This document shows positions 8,358 through 15,885 of a stretch of 64,000 nt of DNA, piece by piece (positions within the stretch are counted from its first letter, which is position 1; every line of letters begins with the position of its first letter). The notes beneath the pieces were generated by a model. The model saw only the letters and a program-made list of their open reading frames with translations, was not told the origin of the DNA and made no database searches. The stretch is from Chitinophaga barathri (GTDB lineage: Bacteria > Bacteroidota > Bacteroidia > Chitinophagales > Chitinophagaceae), in contig NZ_RMBX01000001.1 in the NCBI RefSeq assembly GCF_003807585.1, forward strand, positions 310,001-374,000, given 5' to 3'. The position numbers and the translations under genes were made by a program.

Positions 8358-11300
8358 TTAGAAGGTTACGTTTAAGCCCAGTACATAAGAGAGGGAATGC
8401 GGATACACGGCGTAGTCAAAACCGGGTGTCAGGTTACCGTTCCTGCCGCTCACCTCCGGGTCTTTGCCGGAGTAGTTCGTCCAGGTGTAGAGGTTCTGCG
8501 CGGATGCGTACACCCTGAAGTTCCTGATCTTAGCACGGCGAAGCAGCTCTCCCGGAATGTTATATCCCAGGGATACGGTTCTCAGTTTCAGGTAAGAACC
8601 GTCTTCCACCACGCGGGAAGAATATGCCGCATTGCCCATACCGCCTGCGCGGAAGAGGGTGTTGCTGGGGTTCTCCGGCGTCCAGCGGTCTGCGTAGGTT
8701 GCAAACTGGTTCAGGTTCGGGTTGTTTACGATACCGCCTTCAAAAACGTAACGGTTGGCATTGATGATGTCGTTTCCGTAAGACCATTGCAGCAGCACGT
8801 TCAGCTCAAAGTTCCCATATTGGAAGTTGTTGCTGAAGCCGCCGGTATGTTTGGGCAGGCCGCTGCCGATGATGGTATAATCCTGGTTGTTCACCTGCAG
8901 GTCGCCGTTCAGGTCTTTGTATTTAATATCTCCCGGGCGGATGGCATTCCTGGCGGAACCATTCGTGGTGATCTCCGGCTTCAGCAGGTAAGTGCCGTTC
9001 GGCATCTGGTCGAAGTCGGAATACTGGTATATCCCGTCGAACACCAGGCCGTACATTTCACCCAGCGGGCGGCCAATTGCGGAAATGTAGGGGAACAGGC
9101 CGGAATACGTGGTGTTAAAGAAAGTGCCGGAGCCGGAAAGGATAGATGCCTGCCCTTCGGCCAGTGCGAGTATCTTGTTTTTATTAAAACTGATGTTGAA
9201 GTTGCTGCTCCAGTTGAATTTTTTGTTGGCAACGATAACGCCGTTCAAGGAAAACTCCAGCCCTTTGTTCTCCAGCTTGCCCACGTTCTTAAAACCGGTG
9301 GAGGTTTCGATACCGTGCATGTATGGCAGCGCGGCTTCCAATAGCAGATCCGTGGTAGTGCGTTTGTAAGCGTCTACTGTCAGCGAGAGGCGGTCTTTAA
9401 AAAAGGAAAGGTCCAGCCCGATATTGGTTTGTTCGTTTGTTTCCCAGCGAAGGTTTTCATTACCGGATGACGTGATCACCGAACCGATAGCCAGCGGCTT
9501 GCCGCCCTGTGAATACCAATACTGGTTGCTCGTAAGCTGCAATTGCGGGAGGTAGGCGAAATCGCGCACCCGGTTGTTTCCCGAAGCGCCGTAACCCAGG
9601 CGGATCTTGGCATCGGATACAAAGGCGAGCCCTTCCATGAAATTCTCACCGCTAAAGCGCCAGGCTACGGAAGCAGAAGGGAAATATCCCCATTTATTGC
9701 CGGCGGCGAATTTGGAAGAACCGTCCGCGCGGATTGACGCCGTCAGGTAGTATTTGGATTTATAGTCGTAATTCACACGCCCAAGGAATGAGGCCATCGT
9801 CCATTCGGAGGCGTAAGAGCTCAGGGAGACATTGGCTGGTGACGCAAGATCTATCGCATCCAGCCCCAGTTCTTCGTTCGGGATCTGCGTGGCGCTCTGG
9901 CGGCGGAAGGAAGTTTTGGCGCCCTGCGCTTCGAATACGCCCAGCAGGTTTAAATTATGATCTTTGTTAAATGTCTTGCGGTAATTCAGCGAATTAGAAC
10001 TGCTCCAGATAGCGCTGGGCGCAAAGGAAATAAGCCCGTTCACCCCGCTGGCGCTCCATTTACTGCCGCTCTGCGTCCGCGAGTTGTTGAAAACATTCGT
10101 TTCGACATTATTATAATTGATACCGCCCGTCACCCGCAGGGTCAGCTCTTTGGAGAAAGCATACTCTGCATATGCGTTTGCGATGAGTGTATTGGTTTTG
10201 TTTTTGGTAACCTGGTTCTGGATATTCTGTAAAGGATTCACCCGGTAGTCCTGGTTGTTCGCCAGTTCATTCGTGGGATCATAAAATTCATCCAGCAGGT
10301 TCACGCCGCTGTCCCGGCCGGAAATACTGGTGGTGGGGCGCGCTCCCCATACGGAATACAAAGTGGTGGCGGACGCGTAGAAGTTCGTGGCGCTCACCGG
10401 GATGCCGAATGCTTCGTTGTAGGCATAGTTTGCATTGATGCCCACTTTCAGTTTGTCGTTCACCGTCTGGTCAAGGGTGAGCCGGGACTGGTAACGTTTA
10501 AAACCGCCGTTGATGATAATGCCTTTCTGGTCGATGTAGTTGCCGGAAAGGGAATAGCGGGTTTTATCATTACCACCTCTTACCGCCAGGTCGTGGTTCA
10601 TCGTCTGGCCGGTCTGGTAAATATAATCCTGCATGTCCAGCCCTTCCACGTTGCGGTAATCGTTCAGGGTAACACCTTTGGCGAGGTACACGGAATCGCG
10701 GATGCCGGGGTTGATGTCGCCCACGTAACGTACAAATTCATAGGGGCTCATCAGTTCCACCTTTTCCGGTATTTTCTGCCAGCCGTAATAGGAATTGAGC
10801 GTTACCTGCGGCGGGCCGGTCTTGCCCTTTTTGGTGGTGATGAGGATAACGCCGTTGGAGCCCCTGGCGCCATAGATGGCGGTGGCGGAAGCGTCTTTCA
10901 GCACGTCGATGGACTCGATGTCCGCCGGGCTGATGGCATTCGCGTTGGAGCTTTCCGTGGGAAACCCGTCGATTACGAACAGCGGTGAGTTGTCCTGCGT
11001 GATGGAGCCCGCGCCCCGTATTACGATATTCGCCACAGAGCCTGGCTGCCCGTCGTTGCTGGCTACGGCCACACCGGCCACACGGCCGGCCAGGGCTTCG
11101 TCGAACGACTTTACAGGCGCCTTTTCAAAGTCCTTCATGTTCACGCTGCCCACAGCGCCGGTAATATCCTTTCTTTTCTGGGTAGCATACCCTACCACTA
11201 CCACATCGTTCAGCGTACCGGCCTTTTCAGCCAGTTTGATGTTGTAGTCCGTGGCGGTGCCCACTACCTGCTCCACCCGCTCGAAGCCGATGTATGTAAA

Positions 11301-11546
11301 TATAAGGACGCCCCCCTGCGGAACAGAGATGGTAAATTTGCCGGTTGGATCTGTGGCGGCGCCTGTTTTGTCCCCTTTGACGGTAACGGAAACCCCTGGC
11401 AACGGCTCGCCGTTGTTATCCCGAACGGTGCCGGTGATGGTCTTTTTCTGGGCAAAAAGAAGAACAGGAAAGAGTAGCATCAAGATAGTCCCCGGGAATA
11501 TCTTTAAGGCATAACGGGAAAGTTCTACGTGTTTCAAAAAGCGCAT
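8358..11546 (-). CDS. SusC/RagA-family TonB-dependent glycan importer
   Basis: About 1060 residues from the ATG at 11546 (MRFLKHVELSRYALK...LLFAQ). An in-frame codon further upstream at 11597 would add a non-signal leader. After the signal come a carboxypeptidase-like domain (ITGTVRDNNGEPLPGVSVTVKG), the SusC plug signature VVVVGYATQKRKDITGAVGS, the Ton plug (FVIDGFPTES, VLKDASATAIYGARGSNGVI), and a long beta-barrel ending in LNVTF with a C-terminal aromatic. It forms the outer-membrane pore paired with SusD, driven by TonB. It heads the operon susC-susD-DUF5017-GH88 and diverges from the regulator at 11763. Confidence 0.93.
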   Translation of the reverse strand: MRFLKHVELSRYALKIFPGTILMLLFPVLLFAQKKTITGTVRDNNGEPLPGVSVTVKGDKTGAATDPTGKFTISVPQGGVLIFTYIGFERVEQVVGTATDYNIKLAEKAGTLNDVVVVGYATQKRKDITGAVGSVNMKDFEKAPVKSFDEALAGRVAGVAVASNDGQPGSVANIVIRGAGSITQDNSPLFVIDGFPTESSNANAISPADIESIDVLKDASATAIYGARGSNGVILITTKKGKTGPPQVTLNSYYGWQKIPEKVELMSPYEFVRYVGDINPGIRDSVYLAKGVTLNDYRNVEGLDMQDYIYQTGQTMNHDLAVRGGNDKTRYSLSGNYIDQKGIIINGGFKRYQSRLTLDQTVNDKLKVGINANYAYNEAFGIPVSATNFYASATTLYSVWGARPTTSISGRDSGVNLLDEFYDPTNELANNQDYRVNPLQNIQNQVTKNKTNTLIANAYAEYAFSKELTLRVTGGINYNNVETNVFNNSRTQSGSKWSASGVNGLISFAPSAIWSSSNSLNYRKTFNKDHNLNLLGVFEAQGAKTSFRRQSATQIPNEELGLDAIDLASPANVSLSSYASEWTMASFLGRVNYDYKSKYYLTASIRADGSSKFAAGNKWGYFPSASVAWRFSGENFMEGLAFVSDAKIRLGYGASGNNRVRDFAYLPQLQLTSNQYWYSQGGKPLAIGSVITSSGNENLRWETNEQTNIGLDLSFFKDRLSLTVDAYKRTTTDLLLEAALPYMHGIETSTGFKNVGKLENKGLEFSLNGVIVANKKFNWSSNFNISFNKNKILALAEGQASILSGSGTFFNTTYSGLFPYISAIGRPLGEMYGLVFDGIYQYSDFDQMPNGTYLLKPEITTNGSARNAIRPGDIKYKDLNGDLQVNNQDYTIIGSGLPKHTGGFSNNFQYGNFELNVLLQWSYGNDIINANRYVFEGGIVNNPNLNQFATYADRWTPENPSNTLFRAGGMGNAAYSSRVVEDGSYLKLRTVSLGYNIPGELLRRAKIRNFRVYASAQNLYTWTNYSGKDPEVSGRNGNLTPGFDYAVYPHSLSYVLGLNVTF

Positions 11547-11553
11547 AGCACGA

Positions 11554-11653
11554 ATTTTGGTGGAATTTGGTTGAATTAAAACATCACATGATCGCAAATA
11601 TGTGGTTCCGGGGTAAGAACGAGGGGGGAGAATCGTAAAGGAATGGGGTGAAT
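11554..11653 (-). promoter_or_regulatory. Promoter and putative regulator-binding region of PUL1 susC
   Basis: On the minus strand two boxes, ATTCACCCC (11653-11645) and ATTCTCCCCCC (11633-11623), are spaced 20 bases apart. Twenty bases after the second box is CATATTTG (11602-11595), one mismatch from the Bacteroidota -7 element TAnnTTTG. Just before the start codon is AATTCCACCAAAAT (11567-11554). The same arrangement precedes the PL8 gene at 15886, so these are candidate sites for the hybrid regulator encoded between them. The match was found by eye; binding is inference. Confidence 0.5.
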
Positions 11654-11762
11654 ATCCTAAACCCGTTTTAATTATTTGATTATCAAGTCAATGAAAAAAA
11701 GATAATCTGAAAATTCCTCCCCTGGTTGCGGGTTTAATTTATCCAAGTGCTTATATTTAGGT

Positions 11763-14700
11763 ATGATTTTCAGGCGGGGGGTGTACTTATACCTGTTAAT
11801 TTTACTGGCATTTACTTCAACCAAAGGACAGAACATCGCATTTAACCACCTGACGGTGGAAAACGGCCTGTCCCATAATTCCGTGCTCGCTATTGCGCAG
11901 GACGCGAGGGGTTTTATGTGGTATGGCACCCGTTACGGGCTCAACCGGTACGACGGGCAGCGGTTCAGGATCTACCAGTACCGTGCGGGAGACAGCACCA
12001 GTCTTTCGGAAAATCTTATCCTCGATATTTATTCAGATTCCAGGAAAACGCTTTGGGTAGGCACGGCCGTGGGTCTCTGCCGGTACGATCCCGAAAAGGA
12101 CATCTTTCAAAGGATCGTGCTCACGCCCGGCCGCCAGGAAAACATCAATTCCATATTCGAAGACCGTAAAGGCCGGCTGTGGGTAGGCGCCAGCAGCGGG
12201 CTCTACCTGCAAACGGACTCCCTGTACCATTTCCGCAAATTCACAGCAGGCAAAGGGCAGCTGGCGGGATATAACGTGCGCAGCATCCGCCAGGATAAAA
12301 GAGGCGACATCTGGGCAGGTACGAACAACGGCCTGAATCGCCTCCGCGAAACCGGCGGGCAGTTCCGTATCGAAACCTTCCGGCACGAAGAAGGGAACGC
12401 GGGCAGCCTGGGCATGAACTACATCACCTCCCTGGCGGAGGACCAGGACGGCCATATCTGGATGGGCACGCAATACGCCGGGATAGACATCTACGACCCG
12501 GTAAAAAATACCTTCACCCATATCACGCAGCCCGTCGCGGCGCACAACTTCGTGCGCAGCATCATACGCGACAAAGCAGGCAAAATGTGGGCGGGCACGC
12601 AGGAGGGCCTCAATGTGATAGATCCCGTGACTATGAAAGTTGCCACCTACCGCTACGATCCCGGCAATAAAAACAGTCTCTCGCAAAATTCCATTCACTC
12701 GCTTTTCGAGGACAACAACGGCTCCGTATGGATGGGCACTTATTTTGGCGGCGTGAACATGGTCCATTCCTACAGCACCGCATTCAGCACCTGGCAAAAC
12801 AGTACCCTGCAGCCCGGCATCAGCAACGATGTGGTAAGCTGCATCCTGGAAGACGCCCGGCAGAACCTCTGGATCAGCACGGAAGGCGGCGGCCTTAATT
12901 ATTATAACCGGCAGACCGGCGCCTATACCTATTATAAACATTCCCCCGGCAACGCGGGCACTATCGGCTCCAATCTCGTCAAGATCGTGTACGAGGACAA
13001 AGACCTTAACATCTGGGCGGGCACGCACGGCGGCGGGCTGAACGTGATGGAAAAAGGAAAGGGGCCGTTTAAAAGATACTTTTACAACCAGCAGGACCCC
13101 AACCCTTTCCCCAGGGAGATCACGTTCCTGATGGAAGATAACGAAGACCGTTTCTGGATAGGTTCAAACACCGGGCTGCACATTATGCGCCGCAGGGGCA
13201 CCGGGCTGATACCGTACGATGATTCTTCGCTTACCGGCACTACCGCGGGCGTTTCTGTCCGGTATCTATTCCAGGATTCGCGCGGCAGGTACTGGGTGGG
13301 CGCTACCAAAGGGCTTTTTATGAGCACGGGCGGGCCAATGAAAGAGATACGCTCCGATTATATCAATGCCATACAGGAAGACTCACGCGGCAATATCTGG
13401 GTGAGCCTTTATTACGGAGGGCTGGTTCAATACAGCCCCGACCTGCAGAAACAAACGCTTTATAGCGAAAAGGACGGGCTGCCGCACAACAACGTCATGG
13501 GCCTGCTGGAAGACGAACATCACCAGCTCTGGATCAGCACCGGCAACGGGCTCGTAAAGTTCGACCCGGAGAAAAAGACCTTCCAGACCTATACCACCAG
13601 CGATGGTATTGCGGGCAACAGTTTTAACTACAACGCTTTCCTGAAAGACAGCCGGGGCGAATTATACTTTGGCGGTTTCAACGGCATCACCAGTTTTTTC
13701 CCGGACAAGATCGCCGCCAATACCTACTCCGCTCCCATCCTTTTCACCGGCCTGCGGTTGTTCAACAACCCGGTGGGCATTCATGAAAAAAACGGTTTGC
13801 TGAAAGAAGAGATCGGGTATACGCGCAAACTTAGTTTCCGGCACGACCAGGAAGTATTCACCCTGGAATTCGCCCTGCTTAATTACATCAAAAGCAGCAA
13901 AAACCGCTACGCATACAAGCTGGAAGGCGCCGACCGCGACTGGGTGGAAACCGGCAACCCTTCCGTGACATATACCAACCTCTCTTCCGGCAGCTACACC
14001 CTTTGGGTGAAAGGCGCGAACAACGACGGCGTATGGAGCACTCCCGTGTGGATAGACATTACCATCCTGCCGCCTTTCTGGCGCACCTGGTGGGCTTATT
14101 GCCTGTATGCGGCGCTGTTGGCCTTCCTGTTTTTCCTCGTCACCCGTTATTTCTTTATGCGGGCTTTGCTCACCAAAGAAGAAGACCTGCACCAGGTGAA
14201 ACTCAACTTTTTCACCCACGTATCCCACGAAATACGCACCCACCTTACCCTGCTGATGGCGCCGGTGGAAAAGATGATCCATACCCTGAAGCGGGACGAT
14301 CCCATGCAGCAGCAACTTTATACCGTGCGCAACAATGCGGACAGGCTGCTGAAGCTCGTCAGCGAACTGATGGACTTCCGCAAGGCGGAGACCAATCACC
14401 TGAAGCTGCATGTGTCTGAACAAGACCTGATCCCTTTCCTGGAGAACATTTACGCGAGTTTCGGGGAACTTTCGCAGAGCAGGCATATCAAAACTTCGTT
14501 CAGTCACGACATGCAGCAGGCGCCCGTTTATTTTGACAGGGAACAACTGGATAAAGTATTTTTCAACCTGCTGAGCAACGCATTTAAATTCACGCCCGAA
14601 GGCGGCCGGATCAGCCTGCACGTGGCGCAGCATAAAAATACTTTCGTGATCACCGTCACGGACAATGGCCGCGGCATTGCACCGGAGTACCTGGATAAAC

Positions 14701-15770
14701 TGTTTACCAATTTCTTCCAGGTGGCGGACCATGGATTTCAAAACACGGGGTATGGCATCGGGCTGGCCCTGTCCAGGAATATCGTGGAGCTGCACAAAGG
14801 CACGCTGACGGTGGAAAGCGAGCCGCCCGCGGCGGGGAAAGAAGGACGGACATGTTTTACCGTCACCTTGCAGCAGGGCAGCAAACACTTTGCGGGCACG
14901 CAGCATGTGATCGGGAAATATGATATACCGGATGCGGCGGCGGTTCCTGTTGTCGGGGAAGAAGAACTGCCAGCACTTTCACTGCCGGAAGAGAGCCGGC
15001 CGGTGACGATCCAGATAGTGGAAGATAACCCCGAGCTGCGCGAGCTGGTACGCCAGACCTTCAGCGGCCAATACCAGGTGCTGGAAAGCGAAAATGGCGC
15101 CGAAGGCCTGGAGCTGGCCACCGCACAGATCCCTGACCTCGTGATCAGCGACGTGATGATGCCGGAAATGGACGGCCTGCGTTTCTGTTATCTGCTCAAA
15201 ACGGATGAGCGCACCAGCCATATCCCCGTCATACTGCTCACCGCCAAAAGTTCGCAGGAAGACCATGTGAGCGGGCTGGAAACCGGTGCGGACCTTTATC
15301 TCACCAAACCATTCAGCACCCGCGTGCTGGAGCTGAATGTACGCAACCTGCTGGCTTCCAGGGAAAAAATGCGGCAGAAATACAGCACGCAGCTGCAGGC
15401 AGAAGAAACAACGGACGTTACCGCCCATCTGCCTAATCCGCTGGACAATACCTTCCTGGAAAAACTGTCCCAGCTGGTGGACGAACATATGGACGACCCG
15501 GAATTCGGGGTGGACATGCTGGCGCGGAAAGTGGCCATGAGCCAGCCGGTGTTGTACAAAAAACTGAAGGCGGTGACCAATATGTCCGTGAATGACTTTG
15601 TGAAATCCCTCCGTCTTAAAAAAGCGGCCGAGCTGATCCGGAAAAAACAGCATACGGTATACGAAGTGGCGTATATGGTCGGGTACAACGACCGGAAATA
15701 CTTTAGCCGGGAATTCAAAAAACAGTTCGGCAAGACCCCTACAGAGTACGCGGGAGAGCCTGAATTATAA
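11763..15770 (+). CDS. Hybrid two-component system regulator (HTCS) of PUL1
   Basis: 1335 residues combining sensor and regulator in one chain. Order: signal peptide (1-22); about fourteen Reg_prop propeller repeats (WMGTQYAGIDIYDP, WVGATKGLF and similar) to about residue 660; a Y_Y_Y domain ending VTYTNLSSGSYTLWVKGANNDGVW; one membrane helix near 775-800; HisKA with His near 822 (FFTHVSHEIRTHLTLL); HATPase (NLLSNAFKFTPEGG, DNGRGI, GYGIGLALS); a receiver with Asp near 1130 (VISDVMMPEMDG); and a C-terminal AraC HTH (MSQPVLYKKLKAVTNMSVNDFVKSLRLKKA). Such proteins sense oligosaccharide in the periplasm and activate their PUL. Oddity: the usual Pro in HExRTPL is His here. It lies between the susC operon and the PL8 gene, both likely targets. 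Confidence 0.95.
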   Translation: MIFRRGVYLYLLILLAFTSTKGQNIAFNHLTVENGLSHNSVLAIAQDARGFMWYGTRYGLNRYDGQRFRIYQYRAGDSTSLSENLILDIYSDSRKTLWVGTAVGLCRYDPEKDIFQRIVLTPGRQENINSIFEDRKGRLWVGASSGLYLQTDSLYHFRKFTAGKGQLAGYNVRSIRQDKRGDIWAGTNNGLNRLRETGGQFRIETFRHEEGNAGSLGMNYITSLAEDQDGHIWMGTQYAGIDIYDPVKNTFTHITQPVAAHNFVRSIIRDKAGKMWAGTQEGLNVIDPVTMKVATYRYDPGNKNSLSQNSIHSLFEDNNGSVWMGTYFGGVNMVHSYSTAFSTWQNSTLQPGISNDVVSCILEDARQNLWISTEGGGLNYYNRQTGAYTYYKHSPGNAGTIGSNLVKIVYEDKDLNIWAGTHGGGLNVMEKGKGPFKRYFYNQQDPNPFPREITFLMEDNEDRFWIGSNTGLHIMRRRGTGLIPYDDSSLTGTTAGVSVRYLFQDSRGRYWVGATKGLFMSTGGPMKEIRSDYINAIQEDSRGNIWVSLYYGGLVQYSPDLQKQTLYSEKDGLPHNNVMGLLEDEHHQLWISTGNGLVKFDPEKKTFQTYTTSDGIAGNSFNYNAFLKDSRGELYFGGFNGITSFFPDKIAANTYSAPILFTGLRLFNNPVGIHEKNGLLKEEIGYTRKLSFRHDQEVFTLEFALLNYIKSSKNRYAYKLEGADRDWVETGNPSVTYTNLSSGSYTLWVKGANNDGVWSTPVWIDITILPPFWRTWWAYCLYAALLAFLFFLVTRYFFMRALLTKEEDLHQVKLNFFTHVSHEIRTHLTLLMAPVEKMIHTLKRDDPMQQQLYTVRNNADRLLKLVSELMDFRKAETNHLKLHVSEQDLIPFLENIYASFGELSQSRHIKTSFSHDMQQAPVYFDREQLDKVFFNLLSNAFKFTPEGGRISLHVAQHKNTFVITVTDNGRGIAPEYLDKLFTNFFQVADHGFQNTGYGIGLALSRNIVELHKGTLTVESEPPAAGKEGRTCFTVTLQQGSKHFAGTQHVIGKYDIPDAAAVPVVGEEELPALSLPEESRPVTIQIVEDNPELRELVRQTFSGQYQVLESENGAEGLELATAQIPDLVISDVMMPEMDGLRFCYLLKTDERTSHIPVILLTAKSSQEDHVSGLETGADLYLTKPFSTRVLELNVRNLLASREKMRQKYSTQLQAEETTDVTAHLPNPLDNTFLEKLSQLVDEHMDDPEFGVDMLARKVAMSQPVLYKKLKAVTNMSVNDFVKSLRLKKAAELIRKKQHTVYEVAYMVGYNDRKYFSREFKKQFGKTPTEYAGEPEL

Positions 15771-15876
15771 ATTTCCCCCCTTTTAGTTATAAAATTCACC
15801 CCCTTCCCTCAGGGCGTTCGTTAGATTTGTTTTGTGCGGGAGACAATTATCATTTTCCACGTAATTCCACCAAAAT
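15771..15876 (+). promoter_or_regulatory. Promoter and putative regulator-binding region of the PL8 gene
   Basis: Two C-rich boxes, ATTTCCCCCC (15771-15780) and ATTCACCCCC (15794-15803), are followed 18 bases later by TAGATTTG (15822-15829), an exact TAnnTTTG -7 element. No TTTG -33 element is present; the second box sits where it would be, which suits an activator-dependent promoter. AATTCCACCAAAAT (15863-15876) lies 9 bases before the start codon and is identical to a 14-mer before PUL1 susC. Confidence 0.5.
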
Positions 15877-15885
15877 CAAACGTCT

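Noticed and set aside
13662..14906. 414-codon minus-strand frame inside the HTCS gene
   Set aside because: It is antisense to the sensor, membrane helix and kinase region, which are fully conserved; it has no recognisable content.
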